A stretch of DNA of 52,428 nt from a virus. A program made the position numbers and the translations under genes. Below the pieces are notes generated by a model. The model ran no database searches. It worked only from the letters and a program-made list of their open reading frames with translations, and was not told the origin of the DNA. The DNA is taken from positions 1 through 52,428 of the IMG/VR virus record IMGVR_UViG_3300033153_009436. One strand, written 5' to 3'. Within the stretch, counting starts at the first letter, position 1; each line of letters opens with the position of its first letter. Below are positions 1-9,800 of this stretch, piece by piece.

Positions 1-1
1 A

Positions 2-3000
2 GAACCAGCAGCTCCTGCAGAAGATATATCTAAATTACCTATTCAAAAAAGAATACAAGCACTAATAGACAATGGAACAATAGTAAGTACCTCTACCCAT
101 AACTTAGGGGGAAGATTTCCTATTATAATAAATATTAATGGAGTTCCAACTCCTTTTTATAGAAGCAGTGTAGGTACAGAAGGCAAAGTAAAAGGAAATT
201 GGTATCCATTCTTTGGATTTGGAAAAAACAAAAACAATTCATGGCTAATAAAAGGGCCAGTAAAAGATTCAAAGGAAGGATATGGAATTGCTGCTATACA
301 AGAAATGATGGAGTATCTAAATAATACTCTTAATTGGGATCATTCAATTGACAAGGTACTTACAGTTAAAAAGCATCCATTTTTCAATGTACTTACAGTG
401 GTATCTGAAGAAGATTTCAATAAAGAAGTATTTGGAAAAGATGTAAGTAATATCAACAAAAAAACAGCTACAGATTTTATTAGAGAACAATTAAATAAAA
501 TTGAAGAAGCACCAGCAGTTCCTGCTGTTGAAGAACCAGTGTATGATCCAGTTTTATATGAGAAGGATACTGCTATAAAAGAAGCTCTGGAAGAATCTGC
601 TGTTAATGGTGATACATTTAAGGAAGCTCTTGAAAAACTAAATATTACTGAAGAAGATCTTCAGGAGATGATTGCTGAAAGAATGATGACAGAGTTTAAA
701 GAGTTTGAAATATTAGTTGGTGGTTTAAAGGCTGATACGGAAATTTCTGAAGATATTAAGCATGGACTTATCTCTGAGACAGGAAAAGTTACTGAAGAAG
801 GAAAGAAATCTATGGAAGCTCTCAATCTTAGAGAAGAAGATCCTGGTTTTAATTTAGCACAGGTGTTCTTCAATGACTGGTTAAATACTAAATCATTTAA
901 TGATCTACTACTTGGTGATCAGGCTATGACATTAAAGAATGCAATTGATCAGATTAAAAGAGCTAAGATGCAAAATGCTGCTGGCCCTAGTGCAGCTAGT
1001 ATAATAGCTGCTCCAAAACATGGAATAGATCATCCCAATCAACATATTAGTTTATTAAGTTTTGATGATCCAGAATTTAAACAGAAATATGGTGTATTTG
1101 AAGAAAATACAAAACCAGGAGAAGAAGCTAATGCTCAAGTATATGGAACTGTTAAGGCATTTAGATATATGTGGTTTGGAATAGGACAACTTAGTATTAA
1201 ACAAGTTGAACTTCTTGATAAGATAGAAAAGGGTGAGTGGGTTAGTTCTGAAGAGTTTTGGGGAAATGTTAGTCAAGGCATGCGAGGGTTTAAAGATGAT
1301 AATGCAATGACTAACTCTAAGAAATTTGTATATGGAGATGGAAAAACATATCTCAAGTTTTCTCTTGTTACATTAAGTAAAGAGCTTACTTCCAGACTAG
1401 ATGAGAATGGGAACTGGATTGCTCTTGAAACACGTAAGGAGCTTCATAATCTTAGAGTAAAGATGGAGAAGTGGGAGAGTGAGACAGATCAGAATGGAAA
1501 TTTAATAAGAGAAACTATTGCTATAGCTGGTCCAGCATCTGCAATTAAGATGTTAAAAAGAAATCTTACTACAGCTACTGAAGCTTTTAGTGGAAACGAT
1601 ATTAATTCAGAGAATATAACAGACTTGGATGCAAATTATATGAGATTGCAGATGGTTAATCCATCAAATAAATTAGAAATAATTGATCCAACACAGATTA
1701 AAACTATTATTACTTCAGAACAAAAAGATTCAGTAGAAGTTTGGATTGGTAATAAGAAAATGACTGTTGGTCAAATTAGAAAAGCCTATCATAAATCTAT
1801 AGCAGATAGGGTTACTCTGCAGTATATAGGAAGAAGAAACTTAATATTTACACTTCCTGCAGCAATGGATGAATTACATAAGAGTATAAATCTAGGAGAG
1901 ATTACTACAGATCTACGATCTTTTCTAAGGTATGCTCTAATAAATCTAGAGGCATCACAAGTTAAAACACAGATGTTAGAGTTCTTTAGTTTAGATCTTA
2001 CTGGTGAGCCTAAATATGATTTAAATAATTCTTTAACAATGCAAAAGTTTCAGGAATTATTTTTAAGTTATTTTAGCAAGGGTGTTCTGCAAGAACATAT
2101 GCCAGGACACAGTTTATCTTTGGTTTCAGGTAAGGGCATGAAGGTTTGGAAAAAGGTTATAGCTATTGATGAAGAGACAGGACAACCAAGCCGTTGGGAA
2201 ATTGTAAGGACAGATGAGTGGGTTGCTATGGACATAAAGGACAAAAATAAAATATTGAATGCAAAAAGCACAAAGTTAGACTGGGATAACACAAAAGAAA
2301 GAACATTTTCAGGACTTAAGGTTGGAGATTATTATATTGATGGTCTTAGAGCCAATGTGAAAGCGTATAAAGAAAATGGAGAAGAAGAAGGAGATAGTTA
2401 TTCTGAGATGATGATGCCTGCTCACTTTAGATCAGTGATGGATAATGTAATAGTTACAAACCCAAATTTTTATAAGTCAAAAGAAGAAATACTTAGTGAA
2501 TGGTGGAATTGGGCATATAAAAGTAATTGGTCACCAGAGGCACAACAAGATATAGTTAGAAGTGATATAGAAGATTTTGATCCTGCTAGATCAAGAAAAG
2601 AATTTGCAGATTGGAAAAATTATCCATACAATGGAATAAAAGATGAATTTGGAGATAATGGTAATAACAAAAGTCAAAAAATACCTGATGTAGTTGGTAA
2701 AATGTTTAGTATAAGAATACCATCTCAGGATAAACACTCAGCTGTAAATGTAATGCTTGTAGATTTCTTACCTGTTTTTTATGGTTCTTCTGCAGTCTTT
2801 CCAGAGGATCTAATTGAGATATCAGGAGCTGATTTTGATATTGATAAAGTATACACTCAGATAAAAGACTTCTATAATGAGGGTAGAAACTTTTATGAAT
2901 ATGGTAAAGCCACCACAGAAGAAGGTCAATATGCTGACTATATAAGATATATAATAAAACAAGGTAACAAAAAAGGAAATGTTATAAGTGATGCTCTAGA

Positions 3001-6000
3001 AGCATGGAATGAAAAGCTTCCAGGGAATCTTGGAGATAAAAAAGGAATCATTAGCCGTTATCTCACTGAAGATGAAATAGCAGATCGTATAGGACTAAAA
3101 CCAGAAGTGGGAGATCCTGAATATCACACATATGTATTGAATTATAGTTCTCTAGTATTAGAATCAATGCTTGAATTTGCTAAAGAAGCTGATGAAACTC
3201 TTATAAAACTATGGGAGACGAAGAAAACTAAAGACTTGATGGGTGCATTAGAAACACTTCAATTACCTGTAACAAGAAAGGAATATAAAGAATATAAGAA
3301 AAAACATGACAGAGAGCCTTATGTAGGAGCTATGAATAATGATGTACTTGATTATAAGTTTGCTCTTCTTGGACATAAAGGAATGACAGAACCCCAGGAT
3401 GGACGTAGAATAGGTTTGGCATTTGAACCAGCAGATGTTAAAGCATTAACTGATCTGTGGGATTGGATGGCAGGAGTAAAAGATGAAAAAACAGGAGAAT
3501 GGATAATGGAGCCCGCATTGCCTGAGTTTGCAGAAACAGTTAAAGAAGAAGGTATTGATGTAGACAATTTACTTGGAAAAGCTTTAACTTTTAAAAATAA
3601 TAAAGAAGGTTCTAGATCTATTGGAGCTGTTGTATTGCCTAATATAGTTATGAGTCTCTTGTCTGAACATAATATTAAAATACGTTCTAAGAAAAAAGGA
3701 AGGACTGAAGAAATTTCTCAACTTAGATTAAATGGTCATACTTATAAAAACTTTAATATAAAGTATGAGATAAATCCTGAGACAGGAAAAGAAATTAAAA
3801 CGAAAGGATTAAGAAGTCAATATGTACTCTCTGCACTTATAACGGCAATGACTGATAATGCTAAAGAAAGATTATCAGCAAAACTTGGATTAAATAAAGA
3901 TGCACTTGCTGTTGTAACTAATCTTGTAGCTTTAGGTGTTGGTATTAGGACAGCAATTTTATTAATAAATCAACCAAGTATTAAAGAGGCTTATATTTCA
4001 GCCATTGATAAAGAGAAACCCAGAGATCCAGGAGTAGCTGCAATTCTTCGTTTAGAAATTGACCAAATGGATAAGGATTACGGAGATGAGGTTTATCTTG
4101 TACCTGTTACTGATAAACAAATGATCCATGTATTGAGAAAAGAAGAGAATGTAGATTTGGATATGGAAAAACAATTCTTAACTGCACATGAAATAAAAAC
4201 ATATACATCAAAGATGCTCTCTCTTGTCAAATTAACTAAAGGAATGGGTAGAGATACTGAAGCTATTAATCAAAGAGATATAGATATAAGAGATCTGGGA
4301 ATTGATCTTACTGATTCAGAGTTTGCTACTAAAAGGGATGCTGATGGAAACTTAATCCCAATAGATGTAAGGAAAATTTTTAATGAAGAACAGGGTGCAA
4401 CAAGTTGGCAATCTAGATTTTATACCATCTATAAAGAGTTTACTCAACAATTATTACCTTCTGTATTCCTAACGAGAACTCCAGATTTTATAAAGATGAA
4501 AGATGTAGTTCTTGCTAACTTAACAAATGATAGTTTCTATATGAGCCCATATAGAGTTAATCAAATTGAAAAAGACTTACTCAGTTATATTACCATAAAA
4601 GCTTATATGAGAGCTCTTAGTGCTCAAGGTAATGACATTCTGAAGAGATCATTAGAAAATGGTTTTATATATGATCAGAAAAAACAGGATGGATTGAAAC
4701 TAAATGATGTAGTTTCAAGAATCAAAAAATATTTAAAAGGAAAAGAGAAGAAAAACTACTTTATTGAGAAATATGTTTACCAGGATAAAGCTACTGATGA
4801 TGCTAATAACTCAGGAGTTAATAGATTGAGATCAAACACTTGGACAAAAATGAGTGATAGTCAGATTGTAAACATACAAAATAGTTTTCTTGAACTTTAT
4901 AGTGATCTTAATACACGTGAAGATGCAATTCATCTGGTACATTATGTACTTGTTAAAGATGCCATGCAATATAAGGGTGGTACTATATTAGATGCAATTC
5001 CTGCATTTATGTTTGATAATCTACTTCAACAAGTAAAGAGTACTCATAATGCATTTAATCTTAAAACTAAAACAGAAGAAGCATTTAAAAGAGTGCTAGG
5101 AAGCAGTCTTCCAGAATTATATAATGAATTTGTGGATGGATATCTCTCCGCACAAAATAATTATTGGCTTTTAAAGAAAATGAAAATAGACGATACTTCT
5201 ATTTATAATCCTAAGAAGTATGTGAGTACTGGTGTTAAAAGGTATGGTGCTAATATAAGAAAGGTGGCTCAGGATGATGAAAATAGTTTGTATGTATTCG
5301 CAGATAATGCTACTGGAACAGGAAAGGTTGGACAGCAACTATTAAGAGGAATTCCTAATGCTAAACCACTTCACTATAAATTAAACGTTGGATACTCTAA
5401 AAGTGATTACTATAATGATGCCCACTTTACAGAGAATGTTCAAATCATAGATGAGAATATAAATGATATCCAAAAGTATGCTAAGGATAACGCAGTAGAG
5501 ATTATTTTTCCTGATAACATATTGGCAAATACTAAAAAACAAACTGAGGCAGAGGTTGCTAGGATGAAGAAATATATGCCAAAAACACTTGAGTATTTAC
5601 AAGAAAGAATTAAAGCGGAATTTGGTTATAATATTACTACAGGTGTTAGTGCTAAATTAAAAATAGACACAGAGGCACTTATGCAACCTGTTCATATAAA
5701 TATGGAAACCAAAAAACTTATTGTTGATCTTTATAAAGGACTTGGCGTTTATACAGATAAAGAAACAGGAGTAAGGAAAATGAAAAGGTGGGCAGTAAAA
5801 AAGAAAAAAGGAGAAAAAAGAGCTCCGGCTTGGAAGGTGGCTTTAGGTGACTTTAGTACACTTAAAAAGAACATGAGTAAGATCATGAAAAAAGGATGGA
5901 ATACTTTTGATACTGAGAGTATTGAAGGAAAAAATATAGCACGTGTAGGATTTCCTTATATGGTAAGAGTAAATGTTGGAGGAGTTAGGGAAGAGTGGAG

Positions 6001-6757
6001 ATACTACAAATTAGAGACAGTGTGGGGAAACAAAGATTCAAAGACAACTGATTTTGTTTCTATGATTGAAGATGGAGATCTTATGGCATATGGTAATAGA
6101 GCTGAATATGTTGAGATGGAACTTAATGGTACATTTACACAGAATCCTATTGGTTTTGTATATGGGAAAGAAGGTTTACCAACAAATGCTGAGGTAAACC
6201 AATTTGTTGATGACAAAAATGAAACTATTGGAATAGAAGAAGAACCTGAGATTTTACATGATGAAGAGAATCTAGCTCAACTTCAGGAAGACTTTGAGCA
6301 GCAAGCTATTGAAAATGCAGTAATAGGTGCAGATGAAATAATCTTTGATGAGGATAACATAATTGTCAGAAAAGGAGAGACTAAAGGTAATATAGCTGAT
6401 GCATCAGTAATTAAGAAAATACAAGATAAGATCAAGGAAGAATCTCAACCAGTAGAAAAATCAGATGTTATATCAGAAGAAGAAGCAATAGACTTATCAG
6501 CAAATTTTGAAGAAGAAGTTGAAGGACGAGGACAACCGTTATCTGAAGGTTTAAAGAAGTTAATTAAATCTAATAAACCAACGCATTCTGTGATCACTAA
6601 TTGGTGGAACAAGTTAGAACGTCCAGACAGAGCAAAAGTAAGAAATGCTTTAGGAATACAGACATTAGATGGGGTAATTGATGAATTTACTTCAGAAAGT
6701 AATACCTTTACAGAGGAAGAGTTTATTAACGATATAAAATTATGCCACTTAAAATGA
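2..6757 (+). CDS. Virion RNA polymerase of crAss-like phage type, 5' end outside window
   Basis: This giant protein would be packaged in the virion and injected to transcribe early genes. The frame is open from base 2, so the true start lies upstream; 2251 residues are visible. At 2831-2845 it encodes DFDID (visible residues 944-948), the metal-binding catalytic loop known from the phi14:2 gp66 polymerase and equivalent to the DFDGD of cellular beta-prime. The residues before it resemble the beta-prime run into that loop: an R-x-P segment, then PVFYGSSAVFPEDL. An acidic tail and a W-W-rich segment end the protein. The TGA stop overlaps the next start as ATGA. The motif and size are seen directly; virion location and early transcription are inferred from the family. 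Confidence 0.93.
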   Translation, partial: EPAAPAEDISKLPIQKRIQALIDNGTIVSTSTHNLGGRFPIIININGVPTPFYRSSVGTEGKVKGNWYPFFGFGKNKNNSWLIKGPVKDSKEGYGIAAIQEMMEYLNNTLNWDHSIDKVLTVKKHPFFNVLTVVSEEDFNKEVFGKDVSNINKKTATDFIREQLNKIEEAPAVPAVEEPVYDPVLYEKDTAIKEALEESAVNGDTFKEALEKLNITEEDLQEMIAERMMTEFKEFEILVGGLKADTEISEDIKHGLISETGKVTEEGKKSMEALNLREEDPGFNLAQVFFNDWLNTKSFNDLLLGDQAMTLKNAIDQIKRAKMQNAAGPSAASIIAAPKHGIDHPNQHISLLSFDDPEFKQKYGVFEENTKPGEEANAQVYGTVKAFRYMWFGIGQLSIKQVELLDKIEKGEWVSSEEFWGNVSQGMRGFKDDNAMTNSKKFVYGDGKTYLKFSLVTLSKELTSRLDENGNWIALETRKELHNLRVKMEKWESETDQNGNLIRETIAIAGPASAIKMLKRNLTTATEAFSGNDINSENITDLDANYMRLQMVNPSNKLEIIDPTQIKTIITSEQKDSVEVWIGNKKMTVGQIRKAYHKSIADRVTLQYIGRRNLIFTLPAAMDELHKSINLGEITTDLRSFLRYALINLEASQVKTQMLEFFSLDLTGEPKYDLNNSLTMQKFQELFLSYFSKGVLQEHMPGHSLSLVSGKGMKVWKKVIAIDEETGQPSRWEIVRTDEWVAMDIKDKNKILNAKSTKLDWDNTKERTFSGLKVGDYYIDGLRANVKAYKENGEEEGDSYSEMMMPAHFRSVMDNVIVTNPNFYKSKEEILSEWWNWAYKSNWSPEAQQDIVRSDIEDFDPARSRKEFADWKNYPYNGIKDEFGDNGNNKSQKIPDVVGKMFSIRIPSQDKHSAVNVMLVDFLPVFYGSSAVFPEDLIEISGADFDIDKVYTQIKDFYNEGRNFYEYGKATTEEGQYADYIRYIIKQGNKKGNVISDALEAWNEKLPGNLGDKKGIISRYLTEDEIADRIGLKPEVGDPEYHTYVLNYSSLVLESMLEFAKEADETLIKLWETKKTKDLMGALETLQLPVTRKEYKEYKKKHDREPYVGAMNNDVLDYKFALLGHKGMTEPQDGRRIGLAFEPADVKALTDLWDWMAGVKDEKTGEWIMEPALPEFAETVKEEGIDVDNLLGKALTFKNNKEGSRSIGAVVLPNIVMSLLSEHNIKIRSKKKGRTEEISQLRLNGHTYKNFNIKYEINPETGKEIKTKGLRSQYVLSALITAMTDNAKERLSAKLGLNKDALAVVTNLVALGVGIRTAILLINQPSIKEAYISAIDKEKPRDPGVAAILRLEIDQMDKDYGDEVYLVPVTDKQMIHVLRKEENVDLDMEKQFLTAHEIKTYTSKMLSLVKLTKGMGRDTEAINQRDIDIRDLGIDLTDSEFATKRDADGNLIPIDVRKIFNEEQGATSWQSRFYTIYKEFTQQLLPSVFLTRTPDFIKMKDVVLANLTNDSFYMSPYRVNQIEKDLLSYITIKAYMRALSAQGNDILKRSLENGFIYDQKKQDGLKLNDVVSRIKKYLKGKEKKNYFIEKYVYQDKATDDANNSGVNRLRSNTWTKMSDSQIVNIQNSFLELYSDLNTREDAIHLVHYVLVKDAMQYKGGTILDAIPAFMFDNLLQQVKSTHNAFNLKTKTEEAFKRVLGSSLPELYNEFVDGYLSAQNNYWLLKKMKIDDTSIYNPKKYVSTGVKRYGANIRKVAQDDENSLYVFADNATGTGKVGQQLLRGIPNAKPLHYKLNVGYSKSDYYNDAHFTENVQIIDENINDIQKYAKDNAVEIIFPDNILANTKKQTEAEVARMKKYMPKTLEYLQERIKAEFGYNITTGVSAKLKIDTEALMQPVHINMETKKLIVDLYKGLGVYTDKETGVRKMKRWAVKKKKGEKRAPAWKVALGDFSTLKKNMSKIMKKGWNTFDTESIEGKNIARVGFPYMVRVNVGGVREEWRYYKLETVWGNKDSKTTDFVSMIEDGDLMAYGNRAEYVEMELNGTFTQNPIGFVYGKEGLPTNAEVNQFVDDKNETIGIEEEPEILHDEENLAQLQEDFEQQAIENAVIGADEIIFDEDNIIVRKGETKGNIADASVIKKIQDKIKEESQPVEKSDVISEEEAIDLSANFEEEVEGRGQPLSEGLKKLIKSNKPTHSVITNWWNKLERPDRAKVRNALGIQTLDGVIDEFTSESNTFTEEEFINDIKLCHLK

Positions 6758-6891
6758 GTCAAGAACCTACAGCAGCAGAATTTGTGAATTGGTTAAGGGG
6801 TTATTTAGACGCTTTACCCAAAGAAAAAATGGATTATACAGTGTTTGACAAAATAAAAGAGAAGTTGCACTATATTAAAAAAGAAGATTAA
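6754..6891 (+). CDS. Small conserved phage protein between the two giant genes
   Basis: This 45-residue protein (MSQEPTAAEFVNWLRGYLDA at its start) sits between the two giant genes. Its ATG overlaps the upstream TGA as ATGA and its TAA is directly followed by the ATG of the next gene, so translation is probably coupled. An in-frame ATG at 6742 would add four residues. The EFVNWLRGYLD pattern resembles small proteins common in Bacteroidetes phages whose role I do not know. It is too compact to show a fold beyond likely helices. Confidence 0.6.
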   Translation: MSQEPTAAEFVNWLRGYLDALPKEKMDYTVFDKIKEKLHYIKKED

Positions 6892-9800
6892 ATGAAATGT
6901 TATAATAGAAGTGCTCCAGAATATCAAGTTCTTACATCTAAATATAAGAGTGTACTTGCTGTTGATAGTATTATAAATAAATGGCAAGATCTTCATAAAA
7001 CTGAAAATTTTCCTACCCTTTCAGATGCGGAGGAGATGATGGAGTCTAGAAAGGTGGTTTTTAATTTAAAGAAAAGAGAATTTGCAGAAACTGTTCTTGC
7101 TAATCTTAGCAGAAAGAATTGGATCAGTAAACTTGGAAAAGATTATTATGTAAATAAATCAAGTGGCTTAACAAGAGGGTTTGATGCAGGAGTACTATGG
7201 AAGAATATAAGAAATATTAATAAGTATCTAGAGTTTAAAAATATTCCTTTAGAAACAATAGAAATACAAAAGAAAAAACCATATAGGATCACTGTTAAAG
7301 AAAATTTATTTACAAGACAAGATATCATACAAGAGAGTAGGGAAAATGATGGGGTTCATACTGCAGATGTGATTGAACATTTAGTAAGAATGTTTCCTGG
7401 AGTAAATGTACAAGCAGTAAGTGTGGCTGCTGCTAAGGAATACTATGATCGTCTTCCTACATGGCAAAAAGCAAAACTTTCTTTTGATCAGGTGAAATCT
7501 TATTATGTAAATAACCAGGTAAAACTTATAGAAGGAAGAACCACTGCAGAAACTTCTATAGAAGAGATACTACATCCTTTTATAGATGGTATAAAAAATG
7601 ATAACATTAAACTATTTGAGGGTCTCTTGTCTGAAGCAAAGAAGAACTTTCCTCAACTTACTCAACAGATTGAAGATTCTTATACAGAGCGAAGAGGGTT
7701 TACTACTGAAGAAAGAGATCTGGAACTTGTAACTCAAGCTCTCTCAAGACATTTTAATAAAGAATTTAAAGAAGAACCCACTATAGGTTGGGAAGCTAAA
7801 GTTAAAGAATTTTTGGAGTGGTTCATGAATATAATAGAGAACCTTCATGAATATCTTACTGGAAAAGGTTTACAAGTTAGTGTTATAAATCCTAATGCAA
7901 CTATGACAGATCTTGCAAGACTTTTAAACACTAAAGATCTGGAGTTTACAACAGAAGAAGCTGTAAGTAGAAAGATAAGGTATTCTCTAAATCCTGAGAA
8001 GAAAAAAATGTTAGATAAGATCATGGGACCTGCTAATCCTGTACAGAAGGCATTAATGATGAAGATGTTTCATCTGGCTATAACAAGTAAGAAGGATACA
8101 GAAGGTTCATTAACTGCTAATGTTAGTGAACTTACGGGAAGTGATCCTTTAGTTGTATTGAATGAACCAAACCACACCTATTATGATCTGGAAACAGGTG
8201 AGGAATATACATCTGTAACAAAAGCAATTAAAGGAACATTTGTTAATAAAGGAGATAAGCAATTAAATCTTGATATTGGAAATGATTTTGATGCAATAGC
8301 AGATGGACTGGCAGCAGGTCTCACATATGAAGAGATACTTCCTAGATTAGTGGTAGTTCATAAATCAATGAAAAAGGTAGGAAAAGGAAAAGATGCGTTT
8401 ACTGTCTCAAATGCATTCATAGCATATAACCAGCTATTAGGTACAATAGAAACTATAAAACAGAATGGTTCAATTATAATACCACAGGTTATATTTGCAG
8501 ATGCAGATTCAAAGATAGCAGGAATGGCAGACTTGGTAGTCATTAGTCCTGAAGGAAAAATAGGAATCATAGATCTCAAAACAGGGAAAGGACCAATAAA
8601 GGCAGCAGGCTATGATAAACCACACCCATTAGAAAAGGATAGTATTCTTAAAGAAAAAGGTGTAGATGAACTCTCAACTAGAAACCAGCATGGTATACAA
8701 GTTAATACTTATAGACGTATGGTGGAGAATCTAGGATATGAAGTTTTAGATCAACAATCATTTGGCATATCTACTCTTCATATGAATGTTGATATAGAGG
8801 GGTATGGTAAAAAACAAATATTTAAGGATAAATTTGAGTATGATGGTTGGGAATCTCATGCTCCTTCCAAGAATCAACCTTGGGTAGATAAGATTGTTCC
8901 TATTAAGAAAAAGGAGGTATCTGCTGCAGATATAGCAAATGCAGAAGAAGCAGCAGGTGTAGATAATCCTACTAGAGATGAAGATTTTTTATCTGATGAG
9001 GATGCTATGCCAGAAGAAATAGAGACTGGTGCATTATATGCAGTTCTCTTTGAAGCACTTCAAGATTTTACAATAGGTCTAAAGAAGAGAAAAGAAGCTA
9101 TTGAGCTAATGAGAGATGGCATTTTTCTTGATAAAACAAGACAAGAAAATGTAGAAAATATAGCAGATACAATGTCAAAAATAAATGTAGCTCTTAATGA
9201 GGGAAGAGATGCTGTTGAGATAGTATACACAGAGTTATTAAGAGATTCAATTGCTGAGATTAAAAAATTTACTGAGTATATTAAGGATCCTATAAATTTT
9301 AATAAGAATAAAACTCAAAGTACACTTGTTTTGAAGCTCATGTCTGAGCTCAATAAACTTGAGACTGTCACAGCAGCTGATGGAACAAGAACTCAAGGTC
9401 TTATTGATGAAGCAATGGATAATTATTTTAGATCTTTTGTTATAGATAACTCTAATAGAGATTTTTCACCAGAAGATTTAGATGAGTTAATGACTAAGGC
9501 TAAAGATATAAGTTTATGGGAAGCAAGTTCATATGATCTAGATAGTTCATCTGATCCGCTCTCAGCACTGATGGCCAAACTGTATAAAAGAAAAAAACAA
9601 GAAGTATTAGATAGAGTTGATAATAGGAATAATAGTATAAGAGTAGTGCTGGCAAAACTTTTAAAACTATCTAATGGTAACAAAATTGACTATAGCTTCA
9701 TGTTACAAGAAGATAATACACGTTATATTCAAGAGATAGGATATGATTATTTTAGAATGGCCGCAGATCTTAGAAATGATATATATGCAGATGAAGATAT

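Noticed and set aside
661-6762. Minus-strand open frames of 60-105 residues inside the RNA polymerase gene
   Set aside because: They lie antisense to a strongly coding gene and show no recognisable product.
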